Part shown: one piece after another, positions 13,561 to 26,479 of the stretch
How positions within the stretch are numbered: the first letter of the stretch is position 1
How the letters are laid out: each line of letters begins with the position of its first letter
DNA from: Saturnia japonica
Lineage: Eukaryota; Arthropoda; Insecta; Lepidoptera; Saturniidae
DNA: 64,000 bases
Reading direction: 5' to 3'
Assembly: GCA_033032175.1 (NCBI GenBank)
Contig: CM065320.1
Location: 6,448,001-6,512,000, forward strand
Program-made: the position numbers and the translations under genes
Notes under the pieces: generated by a model
What the model was told of the DNA's origin: nothing
The model's database searches: none
The model's input: the letters and a program-made list of their open reading frames with translations, nothing else

Positions 13561-14350
13561 TGAACGCGAATCGCTTATCGCTTATGAAAATTGTAGTTTC
13601 TTGAAACTTTCTATTGAATGATTGAATATCGAAAATCTGTCAACGGTTTTTTATAGAGTGTACAAATTATAGATAGGTACGAAGATAAAAAAAAATTGAG
13701 ACCATCCCCTATTGCACCACCTTGAGGAATGTTTTTTTTTTTCTTCAAAAATACGGAACACTCTTTATTTCTTACCATATGAATTTTCTTATCTGAGAAA
13801 TTATAGGTTCGTTTAGATTAAGTATTAGTAGTTAAATTAATTTCCACGATTGTTATATTAGATACTTTATTTAAACGAATAAATAAAAAAGAGTACGCAA
13901 GACAACTAAAATTATTGCCTTCCTGCAAATGGTATCTACTTACGTTATTATTAAATCACCCTTCTTTATCCATTCCTATATAATAGAGTTCAGCTCTACT
14001 TGATAGATTCTTCTATAAATAATATTAAATGAAATATTATTTAACAGTTATATCTCGCAGCAAATTTAATGCGAATTTATCTACGTGACATGAATTTTAC
14101 TTTTACTCTATCTTTGTCTATTGAAGATATACTTATAAATTATTTATTGAGTTCAGATTCCATCCATTTCTTGCTTAAATGTTAGACGTAATAGACGTAG
14201 TTTTTATTAAATTAATTATGTGGGTCAGTAACAAATTATAAAATGCAGAGCAAATAAATTAACATCTCTGTGGAGTATCATAGAAGATGTATAAAAAAAA
14301 GTAAATAACATTTTTGGGATATGTTTTATGCAATGTAATTTTTTGATGAC

Positions 14351-14700
14351 TAGCTGTTCCCGCGGCTTCGCTCACAAGGACTACAGGATGCCGTCGATCG
14401 GGCACACGCGTGAATCCTACCACACCCGCTCCCGGTATTTTAAAGACAAAAATGCTTATTGTGGGTGTGTTCCTTAGAAGATAGACATATTAATCTCGCT
14501 GACTCTTTTGTAGGCATTTTAATGTCTACAATTATGTACATTCATTTGATATATCTCTTATGGATTACTCAGCGTATGCCATTTAAGCTATCTGTCAGTG
14601 AAAGTCCCGTCAAAGTCGGTCCAACCGTTGTGGAGATTACCCTTAACAAACAGAAAGACAGACAAAAATTACACATTACAAATTACGTGAATTAAATTAT
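14351..14700 (+). repeat. lepidopteran 'ACTAGCTGTTCCCGCGGC' repeat
   Basis: Head ACTAGCTGTTCCCGCGGCTT, then 'GTCAAAGTCGGTCCAACCGT' and a tail with 'AACAGAAAGACAGACAAAAA'. The 78-aa frame at 14,459 lies wholly inside the repeat and is not a gene. Confidence 0.55.
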
Positions 14701-15039
14701 TAGACATTACAAACAAACACTTAAATTTTATTAATTGTATAGATAGATGGGGCGCAGTTTTTATATCAGTACAAAGTTTTTCGACATATATATTTATATA
14801 AAAATTAAGGTGTTTGTGTTTATATTTCACTCTGCAGCCAAAACTATTCACTGCAGACTAATGGCGTTTATGCGTGGAAGTAGGCTTGGGTCTCAAATGG
14901 TGCGCTATAGTGGTTTGGCAGTGGTGGGTGGAGGTGGAAAAATGTGCTATGAGATATTTCTATACTTTTCTAACACGTTGTATTTGTTGTTTATGACGAT
15001 GATGAAAAACTTACTAAATAGTTCCCGATTATTGCAAAA

Positions 15040-15115
15040 TATTCTAGAACGTTCGAAAATGATCTTCGATGTTCCAGAATGATAACGGTCTAGAATGTCT
15101 AGAAAGTTCTGGATT
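15040..15115. promoter_or_regulatory. cluster of heat-shock-element-like motifs
   Basis: A three-unit perfect heat shock element, TTCtaGAAcgTTC, lies at 15,042-15,054. TTCcaGAA is at 15,072-15,079 and GAAagTTC at 15,102-15,109. Looser GAA/TTC pairs continue to about 15,310. No gene was found next to it, so function is unproven. The region may be a decayed repeat of 'TTCTAGAA'-like units. Confidence 0.35.
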
Positions 15116-15310
15116 ATTTAAAAAAAATTGATAACATTCCGAAAGTTCTAAAATATATAAAAAAATCGTCAATCGTACGAAAATGATCAGAATATACCCA
15201 TTGGGAATATTCAAGAACGATTAGAATTAACTTCAAGTGATATACTAGAATCAAATATTTTAAAACTTATCAGAACGTTTTCGAAATTTTTTAACAACCC
15301 AAAAAGTTCG

Positions 15311-16631
15311 ATGGGTGTGTTTAAATGAACTACAAAATAATAACCCGGCGAAGTGGGTGTTCGCAGGTTGTCTTATATGTGTTAAAGAAATAGTCGCCTG
15401 TTAACACTTATCATTTCTACCACGTAATTAATTACTAAATTTAAACACAAAGATTATATTGGATATATTAAAATATATTGAAACGAATAGGTACTTACCC
15501 GAGCATAAACTATTGATAATATAATTCAAGATATAATAACAATGAAATGTACACAATTCGTGTTATGGAAAAATTATATTCACGAAGATACTGTTACATG
15601 ACCACACACGTATTGATTTCGGAGTCTCACTGTAGGAGAGACATTCTCCATTAAAATAGGAAGTTTTATTTTTCAGTAATTTTTGTATTTCATGAAATAA
15701 ATTTATCCAATATTAACAAAACCGACATTGTTGTGTGATTTAATTGTGACTTCAATTTAAATTAATTATTTACAACTGAACCATATCGTATAAGTAATTA
15801 CCTACACAAAATAATCACATAAACAGAAAGTCGATAGTTTTTTATTACAAGTAAACAGAATTATAATAATAATTTAAAATGTGTGTGGTCTTCTCACTAC
15901 GCGCTTACTTCTTGAGATTGTTAAGATAGTGTTTCAGCGGTAGTTTCATCTAAATGTGTAACCAACGTATGAAATTTTAATATGACGTGTGGGAGTACAG
16001 CTACCCACGGTAGCAGCATGAGTAATGCTTTGGCCAGTGTTGAGTTCTGTTAGCGTGCTCTGAGTAACCTATCGCTTACGCACCGTGCTGCGCCGTGGCC
16101 CGCCGTGCCATGCCAGTGGTGGGTTCCGTTTTATTTTAGCTTCGGCCCACACGCGTTTATTCGAGAGATCCACTACACCTGCGGTTACGGATTGACTCAT
16201 ACACACCTGAATGTTATTCAATCCTAAAATGAAAACATTCCTCGTGTTATATCAGAACTACAAATATTTATAATAACGCCTGTTGTATGGTAGAACAGTA
16301 TCAGTTACCACTCCTAGATGTTTCGTAAACTTACTACTCGACACAGCCAATATTATGTACTTTCACTTTATATCAATTTATTATAAAATAATATTTATTT
16401 CTTTATCTACTTTCTTGCTCTATGATTCTTGACGACATGAAAAATACAAAACACAAAATAATTCTTATTATTAAATTGAACGGATAGGACCACATAGGAC
16501 TCTCACTGGTACCTGCAGCATATTAATTAGTTAGACTGTTTATATAATAATAGTAGCACGGTATTTGAAAGAACTATGCTTGAAGGCAAGCAAGGTACAA
16601 TACAAAATCAATCTATCCCGTATGTATTATA
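15311..16631. other. intergenic, no gene seen
   Basis: AT-rich apart from a GC-richer block at about 16,040-16,200 with no recognised identity. Confidence 0.5.
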
Positions 16632-17300
16632 TACTAGCTGTGCCCGCGGCTCCGCTCGCGTGGACTACAGAAGAACGCATACTGCTTATAAAAATCGAAG
16701 TTGCTTAAAACTTTAAATTGATCAATATCTGTCCAGTAGTTTTTGAGTGATGCGCGCACAACTGCAAACCTCTATCATTTTATTTATATAGCTTGTAATA
16801 GATTGAAATATGGTGTCCAAAGTCGGCTGAATGGCTGTAATGCCTTTGGTGTTGCAGTTGACCATAGGTGACAGTAAACATTTACTATTAGGTGGACCGT
16901 GAGTCTGTTTGCGCCCTATAAAATATGCATCCAGAAACGCGACGCGAATCGATATAACAGGTTTTTTTGGTATATGCATGGTGGTTACGAACCAGTCGAG
17001 CTGTACAGCCCTACCACCATTGCATATTTCATTAAACAGTAGTGTTCACCACGTGCAGATAAGGTTGGTTTTGTTATATGTTTGTTACTTCTTCACGTTC
17101 AAACGGCTGGATCAATTTTGATGAAATTTGGTATGGAGGTAGCTAACACCCTGGATTAACACGTAGGCTACTTTTAAGGTTTTATTTGAAGGTGTCTTTT
17201 AAATTATACGCGGGTTATGATATAATTTTGATTTTAGGGTTATCCCGAATTAAAGTTATCACAAATATGGCTTGATTTTTCTATTATGAACAAAAATTTT
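16632..17300 (+). repeat. lepidopteran SINE-like repeat pieces
   Basis: The head ACTAGCTGTGCCCGCGGCTC is at 16,632. A separate piece, 'ATCAATTTTGATGAAATTTG', begins at about 17,110; it is the common 'CCGATTTTGATGAAATTTGG' segment of this repeat class. The two may be parts of one decayed insertion. Confidence 0.5.
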
Positions 17301-20300
17301 ACGATAGATGTCATTGTTTGGAGTTTTTTATCCTATTTTTTTTTTTAAATTAAATTACACTTAAACACACATACTGCGCTATTATTGACTGGATATAAAC
17401 GGTTAATAAATTGCAAATTATAAACTTAGCTTTTCTTAAAGAATTGCAAAATCTTAAATTTTTATATTCCACTTACACAGCTTTTATATCTTCTCTATAA
17501 TATTAGTTAATATCTAAAATGATTCTACTTGGGTATTTTCAAAGAACTTTTGATCCATTGTGTTATGATTTGGATTTAAATGAAATTTTGCAATTAAACT
17601 ATAATACTAACCTTAACTTTTGTATTGTATTGCATTTGGGTAAAATGTCTGAAGGTGGACAGAATTTTCTTTATTAGTGCACTTCATGCACTTTCATATT
17701 TTATCATAAATCAAGCGTTTGTGAACCAGTATTGGCATAAGCGGCTGTGCATTGTAAATATTTAATATTATGATAAAACAATAATGGACCATTTAACTCA
17801 CGATAAATTCATTTCTATGCACTCTACAGATGTGTTTTTTAGTTTTAACTGTAACTTACTTTTTAATTTCTGCTATAATTCTTTTTATATTAAGATTTTT
17901 TTAAATTGATTGGCCACATAGCAATCTTAACATTTAATTTTTCATATTTTTCAAATTATTTATGTATCAGTTAGTACAATTCATAAAGAATAGAAAAATA
18001 ATAGTTTTATATATAGGTACTATGAAAAATTACTAATAAATTATTAAATTACTGAATTCCCGCGAACTTTCCCGTTTCACGGGAGTGCCGCCCCCCGCAG
18101 ATAACTAGGTTTTTCATACTTAGTATGGACCACAGGGGAAGGGTTAGAGGTACTGTTGTTGAAGTCCCAAGTACCTATAATAAACGTTTGAATGATAGCC
18201 ATTTTGTATTTTCTAGTTTTCGTCGCTGACAAGCTATTGAGTGATAAATCAGTCGCCAAGGGCTTATTGTTGTTATAGTATAGTTACCATCTTTAGTTAC
18301 ATAGACACGTCAAAACGCTAACTTATAAAAACTTTCAAAAACGTTATATAACTAAGTATTTCCTTATAGGGATCAAACAATGATAATTAATATACATAGA
18401 TAAAGTTACCAAAAAAATTATTTACAAAGCATATTTTATACTCGTTTACAATGCAACTCTAGTACCGTTGTCAGAAGGTAATAATGATATAAATATTTCG
18501 CTGTATAACCAGGGAAACTGTCTCGAGTTCTTACCTGTCGTCACAATTTGTCTCTACCTTCGAACGTTGGTATGCAATTATCTTGACAGGTGTCTTACCT
18601 CACTCGATAAAACATCACCGGTCAACAGAGAGGGGTGATCGAGATATGGAGAGGTTTGAACATTTGCCAGCTCTGAGTTTTACGTAAAACATTTTTTGAA
18701 GACCATTTCACGGCCATAAAATCATGTCGCCCGTGATAAAAGTTGAGACGAAAATAACGATGTGCTCAGACTTTAGGCTTGAAATATTGCATGACGTGCG
18801 CCAGGTAGCCAGTAATCAGCACCGAATGCTAACAATTGTAAATTGTTATTTTTACCACAAGTATTTTTATACGCTCGAAGCTGTTAGCGATCTTCCTTAA
18901 TAACTGCAAAGATATCCGAATTATTAACTATTTTCTCTCAGTTGTCGGATATATACGATATATATTTTTTATGGATGTTCAAGCATAACTTCTTTATTTA
19001 TGAACCGATTTAGATGATTCTTTTTTCGTTGGAAAGGGGATATCTTTAAGGTGGTCCTATTTTAATTTTATTGGCATTGGACCTTCGACTTCCAAGATAC
19101 ACCAGGGAACTCCTCAAAATCATTGAAGTGCGTTTCCTTTTTGTAAAAAAAAAATCTTATATGATTTATGTAATTACTTTTTCATTTATGTACATTTATA
19201 GAGCTATATTTAGTTCAATAAAAAACAGAAATAAAGCTAAAGTATAACATAGTAAGTTGATGCAATTTTTATTCGTAGTCAGTAATTACATTATTGGTCA
19301 CCTTGAAAAACATGTGGTGTGTTGCACTGACCGACATTGAAGTACAGGCAACATTAATATACGATCGTCCATGACTTATTGCGAACTAATAGTGTTGTTA
19401 TTTTTATTTCTATTTATTTATGTATACTTTGTAAAATTTCAAGTGGACCTTATTAACTTTATTTCGTAATATTTTCAGCGGCGTATTAATAAACAAAATT
19501 GTAAAACATATCAGTTTTTCATGTAACTGTATTTTGAAAGGGTTTAACTGATCACCAGATATAGCAAAATATGACATGATCATCAAATGAAATAATTAAG
19601 TATATGGAATCGATACTCAGTATATATAATCTAAAATTATGCTTTAAATATGTACAAAAAGAAATTTATTGTTCTTGTTAAAAATACAAAATAATACATC
19701 ACGAAATACAATGATCCTGCACTAAACGCAAATATATTTATGGTAGGTACACATACGAGATTTATTTTACGAACTGCTCACAATAGCAAACTAATTTTAG
19801 AAGCCGTTTCATTGTTTATATTATAGTGAATGTAGCCACTAGAAAAATCATGGAATAGAAATAAATAAACAAATCAGGAAGCTCACATGATTCACAGCTC
19901 ACAGCTTTCATTTGCATCATCGATAACAGAATCTGTAAGTATATACAAATTAATACATTTTTATAACCGAAGTGTCTGTAAAACAAAATTGATCATTAAA
20001 ATAAATTTAAATACACGTGTACCCCACCGTACGCACTAGGTATTTACTTTTAAATGTTCTACTAAATCTGTGTATTCGCTATATTCACGGCCTGCGTAAG
20101 TGTGAACACATCTCTCAATTTCGTTCGTAACTAAACTGCCTCAACTGCGTTTTCGTCGGATTAAGCATAATATTTAATAAATGTCGTCTATCGTATCTTA
20201 TTTGAGTTTGACCCAAGATATCCCTAGTAATTATTTATTTTCCCAGTGGCTCACGGTCGCGATCTTCACTCTGCTTACAGCGAAATCCTTGTAATCCATG

Positions 20301-20818
20301 AACACAGAAAGAAACTCTATTCAAGTTCATTAAAGCAGTTTGTTTTTGTATGTATTTATTATACTGATTTAGTACATTATTTCTCCATTTCAATTTGATT
20401 AGTATTCTAGATGTATATTTTTGTTTTCTCCTTTTTATATTTTTTATAAATTTATCTATATCACTATCTAAAATGACATTTTTTTTTCGTAATACCTACC
20501 GCTGGTTAGCTGGAATTATATAGTGAACGAACCTAAAAGTGCATTAAAGTGCATTCGGTATTGATTCATTCATTAAAAAGGGTTGTTTAGTTATGTATGC
20601 CATATAAGTTAATTCAGATTTATAATAACGTCGTCAGTTTCTTAACCGGTTAGGCCATATCTAATGAATATCTAAATACAAAACTTATTTTTAATTGAAA
20701 TATTTGTAGCGACATTTACAAAGCGACACATAGCGACATCTATTGAGCCACATACGACGCATCCTACATCGCGCTATAGAAATTAACTCTTCAATTGAGT
20801 ATCAATTTGAAGTGGTAT
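17301..20818. other. intergenic, no gene seen
   Basis: AT-rich. A repeat fragment at about 18,980-19,100 ('TTATGAACCGATTTAGATGA') belongs to the same lepidopteran repeat class. No coding segment was recognised. Confidence 0.5.
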
Positions 20819-21037
20819 CCTTCGTTCACACAAGTCCGGTGAAGCTGTAAAAGCCGCAGCGGCTCTGTTTTAGGATAGGGCCCCTAAGGCTAAGTGTAGT
20901 CAGTTCTAAAAAAAAAAAAAAAAAACCTTCGTTCACTCAAGTCCGGTGAAGCTGTAAAAGCCGCAGCGGCTCTGTTTTAGGATAGGGCCCCTAAGGCTAA
21001 GTGTAGTCAGTTCTAAAAAAAAAAAAAATTCGTTCAC
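20819..21037 (+). mobile_element. two tandem short A-tailed retroposons, copies 3 and 4
   Basis: Two near-identical units (20,832-20,925 and 20,939-21,028) each run from AAGTCCGGTGAAGCTGTAAA to an A-tail of 14 or more. TTCGTTCAC occurs three times: before unit 1 (20,821), between the units (20,928) and after unit 2 (21,029). Both units carry the same internal variant (CTCTGTTTTAGGATAGGGCC), so either one copy inserted beside the other or the unit was duplicated. Confidence 0.8.
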
Positions 21038-21845
21038 CCCTGAGCTCCCACATATTAATAGGCAAGCAGGTGTTAGCAACTTGGCAAGTGCCGCCCCATG
21101 ATAATGAAACATGGTACTTTAATCTAACTGTAAGCGTGGTCACATAATAATATCAAATCTTGAACTTTTCTTTTAATTTTTTTAAATTTTTTATTGATAG
21201 TATATGTGCAGTATGATATTATGTTAAAAAATAATTTATATTTAATGGCTGAATCAATTTTCATACAGCTATGCGTATATAGATAACATAAAATCCCAAA
21301 AAAAGATTACAATTACATTGCGAAATTGTGATGAAATTTAGCAGTATAATACTGATAAAAATACTTTGTAAAGATATTAAATATGTACTTCCCACAGTGA
21401 CAGTGCCTTCATATTTGATATGTTAAGCTTAAAATGCCTGGTAAGTATTACTGAAATACTCGAAAACAATACTTAAATGTAAAATACCTAGCATAGTGAG
21501 GAATAAACTATGGTATTTTTTGTTAATTACATAATATTAAAACACGGATAAGGCTTCAAAAGTAAACAAAAACTCTTATAATAATTGTCCTTTAGAAACC
21601 CATAGTAGTTAAGCCATTGCTTCTTCATAGAGCTTACTTCTTGTTTAATTAGGGTTCCGTACCTCATAATTAAAAAAAAAACAAATACTTCCAAGTCACA
21701 TACGTTTTGAAACCTTCCTACACGTTATATATATATTATGTTAACCATATAGTAAAAATAATCCCGGTCGCCTTTATAAATTGTTATTTCATGTAAAAAT
21801 AAAATAAATATTTTTTAGATCTTTCTATTCTACACAAATATCTAG

Positions 21846-22556
21846 TACTAGCTGACCCGCGCAACTTCGTATGCGTCACATAAGAGAGAGTGGGACGTAG
21901 ACAGAGACAAATAACAATGTTATTGTCGTAGGCACCTAAAATACAATTTAAAGGTGCCGCCCGCCTGTTACATCATTCCGCTACAATGCACGCGCGGTAC
22001 TTGATTATTATTTTGCTGGGGAGTTATTTTAAAACTGTGATATCTCCTAAGATATTCATTGATATCAAATGATATAAAGGGCAATTTTGTCTAAAATCAA
22101 ATACTGGTGATGAATAACGTATTTATTTCGATAAGGATTAATACCATGTTTATAAAAAAAGCCTTCGCAAATAATGCAAAATTTTAGAACAAATTTTATT
22201 ACCATAAAAAAAGATATATTGCGTCAACCTTAAAAGATAGACCTATGCTATCGCGGATCTTTATTTTAGAACTCTTTAATAGGAACAATTCCGTCACTAA
22301 TCATTGTAGCGTAACTTTAACCATTTACGCAGCGCACGCAATTGAAACTTTCAAAAGGCATAAATTTTCCGCGGTTTTGCAACATTTTTTATTGATGCTC
22401 CGCTCCTGTTGGTCGTAGCATGTTATTATATAGCCTTCCTCGATTAATGGGCTATCCAACAATAAAATAATTTTTCCATTCCTACCAGTACTTCCTGAGA
22501 TTAATGCGTTCAACCAAACAAACAAACAAACTCTTCAGCTTTATAATATTAGTATA
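21846..22556 (+). repeat. lepidopteran 'ACTAGCTGACCCGCGCAACT' repeat, about 710 bp
   Basis: Starts TACTAGCTGACCCGCGCAAC and ends AAACAAACTCTTCAGCTTTA followed by TAATATTAGTATAGA. This is the longest copy of this class in the window. The 66-aa minus-strand frame inside it (22,325-22,525) is part of the repeat. Confidence 0.6.
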
Positions 22557-22974
22557 GAAATTGCACAAGCGCAATTGCAAGAAAGCGTGTTGGTAGGGTT
22601 TTGTTTTCGAGTTGATTTTCTATTATCATTACTTGTTTTTTCTTACATGTCCAAATTTTATAGGCATCCATTTAATTTCAAGAGGCTAACTACTCTTATT
22701 CTTTTTATTTATTAATTGCAACTGTGTTCATCCACAATGCTGCCAACGTCACAAGAATAAAATATTTTATATTCATTCTTGTAATCTTCAAATATAGCAT
22801 TAACAACATAGCAACTCCCTTGTTTTGATTTTTGTATGTGCATATATATATTGTCTTGTTGTAGTTGTTGTTGTTGCCTATAATTAGGGTCACATTTAAT
22901 TAAAATATTGTACTACATAAATTTTTGAAAGATGATGTGTTGATGTTGATTCTGTTGGCGACCTAAGTAAATAA

Positions 22975-23140
22975 ATAAATTCCTTATTTATATTCCAGTA
23001 CACGTCTACACAATAACCAAACTACGTGACGTAAATACCGTCCAAATTATATAATATAGGGTCAAATAACATAAAATTATTAATTAAAATAAAAAGCTAC
23101 CACACAATACATCAAGATTCCCCCAAAAGCTCCAAAAAAA
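22975..23140 (+). repeat. interspersed repeat, 'ATATAGGGTCAAATAACATA' family
   Basis: The segment 'CAATAACCAAACTACGTGAC' ... 'ATATAGGGTCAAATAA' ... 'AAAAAGCTACCACACAATAC' recurs at 41,280-41,400 and, more diverged, at 50,865-50,945. It has no coding capacity and no terminal repeats were seen. Confidence 0.5.
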
Positions 23141-23500
23141 GTAACTCTTTACAACAATTTACGCTTAACAACAATTTACGCTTAGGTACTACAGGCAAAG
23201 TACTTAATAGAAGCGTTGGTAATATTGATAATAACTCTTGTAAGTTTAATCATATTAATCGTAATTAATATATAATATTTTTTTATAATTAAATATTGAC
23301 TTTAAAATTTCTTGTTAAAAAAAAACAAAAATTAAATTAGAAAATAATGTAAATAATGATACAGATTTTATCAATAGCGATTCATTTTACAAAATTTTCG
23401 TATAATATGTCTTTTGTACTAGGTATAAACATGTATTGTAATCGACAAGCACAGTCCAAGTTGTTTACAAAATAATATTGTTCGGATCGAAGTTGTCTAC

Positions 23501-23635
23501 ATGGCTCTGTGTCAACTATGGATTCATCGTTATGGGCGTCTCTTGCCAACCGCATGTTACCTTGTTATATTCTTGGCCATTGCAGCCGAATTCGGAATGG
23601 ATTTATCATCGAGATATTTTTGTTTTATAACGTAA
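23501..23635 (+). CDS. candidate 44-aa small ORF with hydrophobic core
   Basis: The ATG at 23,501 opens MALCQLWIHRYGRLLPTACY, followed by a hydrophobic run (LVIFLAIAAEFGM), ending at TAA 23,633-23,635. It could be a signal or single-pass membrane segment. There is no homology I recognise, and a frame this short can occur by chance. Confidence 0.15.
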   Translation: MALCQLWIHRYGRLLPTACYLVIFLAIAAEFGMDLSSRYFCFIT

Positions 23636-24319
23636 TGTATCTGAATAGTGCATAATAAATGTTTGTATTAGTATCATAAATAAATCAGTCACTGATGATT
23701 GTTATTAGTCTAGATGAATCATTGTTATGACGTGATGATATTATAGTATCTAACAAAATAATTAAATCACATAAACAAACAGTTACAGCTATTCATATAT
23801 TAGCGGATAAAATAAACAGTAAGAAATGGATCAATATAAATTATCTCGACAAAAGAAAGATATTGAATAGTAATAAAAATTTTTCATATAGTAGCGAGGC
23901 GAATTTACAGTACATACGTCCCTGTTGATAAGCGCAGTACAATCGAAACACAGCGGCCACCACCGTGAGATTGGCAATACATTGACGGTCCCTGCTGTCA
24001 TGCCAACCTGCATAATTATATCCATTTAGGTTTTTTTTTTTAATTTATTTAATACCATTACGGTTTACAATGAAAACTTTAAAATAGCCCCACAAAACTG
24101 CCATGAGCAGTTTGCAGTTTGTTTGCAGTCCTCGGCTAGTTCTATTGAAAATGTTTTTTAATCATATTTCTTGGTTCGGAAAAGTAAAAGAACCCGATGT
24201 CGTATGAAGGTTAACGGAAAAAAGATAACACATAGAGAACTTATGACAAAATATATGACATTTCATAAGAAATACAAAATATTGGGTCAATGAGCCAATA
24301 ATCATTGGGAAATAATGGT
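23636..24319. other. intergenic, no gene seen
   Basis: AT-rich. The minus-strand frame at 23,831-24,025 has no recognised motif. Confidence 0.5.
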
Positions 24320-25093
24320 AGGTTCTTACATATAAAATTAGCATTTTGTATGGAAAAATTAAAACGAAAAAAATATTATGAAATTATACATTTAATCAAT
24401 CAAAGTATGTACCATTATTATCTATGCACTTTCGCCATTTTATGGGTAGTTCATTGATTCCATTGCTAAAAAAATTGTGGGAGCGAGAATCTATAAAATC
24501 TTTAAAGGTAGTTTGGACAGCCTCATTGGAATTGAATGTTTTTCCTTGCGAAATTCCGAAAAAAGCTGTAATCTGTTGGAGCAAGGTCCGGAGAGTATGG
24601 TGGGTATCGGAGACATTTCAACCGCAGTTCCTCTAATTTAGCGACCGTCTATCTTGAAGTATGGGGTCTAGCGTTGTTCTGAAGCAGCACTGGGCTAGAG
24701 ATATTGACCAGTCTCGGTTGCTTAACGGCTAACTTTTCCATCATGGTTTACAATTGTTGACAATACAGATTTGCCGTTATCATCTGGCCAGATCTTAGGA
24801 AGCTGAAGTTTATGACATCAGCACTGGTCCTCCAAACACTCACCAGTACCTTATTCTGAGTCAACTTTCGCTTGGGACAGGATTTGGCCAGTTCTCCTAG
24901 ATTCATTCCTGTGATGAGCATTTCCGATTGTCGTAAAGGATCCATTTTTCGTGACAAGCAACAATACGATTCAATATTCCCTCGTTATTGTGACGGTTGA
25001 CTGTTGAGTATTGTTACGCAGCAATCAATGCGTGTTTCTTGGTGTGCTTCAGTCAATTTAAGAGGTACCCATTTCTCGAGCTTTTTAACATAA
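24320..25093 (-). mobile_element. mariner-like element, 5'-truncated and decayed
   Basis: The minus strand reads as the same mariner family as 1-541. The terminal repeat is at 24,320-24,353 (AGGTTCTTACATATAAAATT). The C-terminal half follows ([16 protein letters not shown]), then the core, up to KKLEKWVPLKLTEAHQETRI near 25,080. Several frame breaks show it is dead. The 5' end is missing, replaced by a tRNA-SINE. Confidence 0.8.
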
Positions 25094-25347
25094 AATACAT
25101 CACGCCTGTATCCCTGAAGGGTTAGGCAGAGGTGTACATATATACACCCACAGTTCGCCGTGTATGTTTTTTTAGGTCCCATGTAATAGGGGGCGAGCAT
25201 ATTGTCATTAATCGGCCACAAACCCAAACTCCGAGCTGCTACTGAGAATTTCATAGAAATATCCAATAACACTTTACTCGACCTGGAAATCGAACCCAGA
25301 ACCTCGATCATAGCAGTCGCGCTTACGACCACTAGGCTAATGATGCA
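25094..25347 (-). mobile_element. tRNA-derived SINE, family B
   Basis: On the minus strand the head CATTAGCCTAGTGGTCGTAA carries an A-box-like TAGCCTAGTGG, followed about 30 bp on by a B box (GGGTTCGATTTCC), then a body shared with the plus-strand copy at 51,476. It ends near 'CAGGGATACAGGCGTGATGT'. It abuts the truncated mariner directly. Confidence 0.75.
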
Positions 25348-26479
25348 GTTTCACTTTTACACCAAGCCTTAACCCAAGTTAATTAAAATTGTTTTATAAC
25401 TTACCTACATCGAAGCCTGCCGCTAACTTTGACGTGGTTTGCGATGGTTCCTCTTCCACGATCACCTTTAATTCTTCATTATCAACTACCCCACTACCAA
25501 CTAAATAACCACGGGGTTTGTAAACCAAAAACGTACCGTGCTTACTTCTACAGTGGCTTCCCCATAAACATCATTAATCCTAAGAGCTGTTTTTTATTCG
25601 TATATAATGTGATATTTTAAGTTTTATAATTTGTGAAAAGAACGATACCAAATAAAAATCAAATGAATCACTAAATTCGAAACATAAATATACAAGCCTA
25701 AATTTGAATTTGGAATTCCTAACCAAACGCCAGATATTTGAGATCAAAATGGCCAGTTCAACAAAACGTCAATTTCATAAGTAAGGATCTAATAATTGAT
25801 ACAAAAGTTCATCAACCTTGATCCAATTAATGTAATTTCTGAAAATATTTTCGAGCAATGCAGGCGTTCTAATTGTTCTTTTCTTAGCGTTAAACCTATA
25901 TTTTCACTGACAGAAATGATTTAATAAGAAGGTGATAAAAACTTGACAATTTAAACACAATCAGATTGACTTAGGTATGAAACATAAATACTATTTACAA
26001 TGAAATAACAGTGACTAACTTGAGCCAGACTAGAAGAAACCACAAGGAAAATACGTGCATTATACAAAGTATATTAATGTAAAGTTATGCATATATTATA
26101 AAGCAGTAATTATTTTTCATTTGTACTTACTTGATTACACCACGTCATATTTGCTAATCGAGTTTATTTAAATTACTTCAATATTTTACTATACTTGGAT
26201 ACTTGAACGAAAGTACTTTTTTTCTTCAATATAATTTTTTTACTTAATATAACTATTTTAACTGGATTGACGTCTTTGCTGATTCTTTCTGAATTCATTT
26301 GACTAGTTAAGAGCACTCTAGATATAAACAAATCCAAGATAAATAAATTGTAAACTAGTGTTCTTACGATATATTACTTTTTCACTTTGGATACAATTTA
26401 GTTGGCAAGATTAATGTTTACTATACGACTGTTATAATCAGTATTTCTTTAAATAAATCATATAATGTAAAAAAAAGAA
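25348..26479. other. intergenic, upstream of Mlp84B
   Basis: AT-rich, with no coding segment recognised. Confidence 0.5.

Noticed and set aside
14459..15082. Frames of 78 and 111 aa
   Set aside because: The first lies in a lepidopteran repeat; the second is low in complexity and overlaps the HSE-like cluster.
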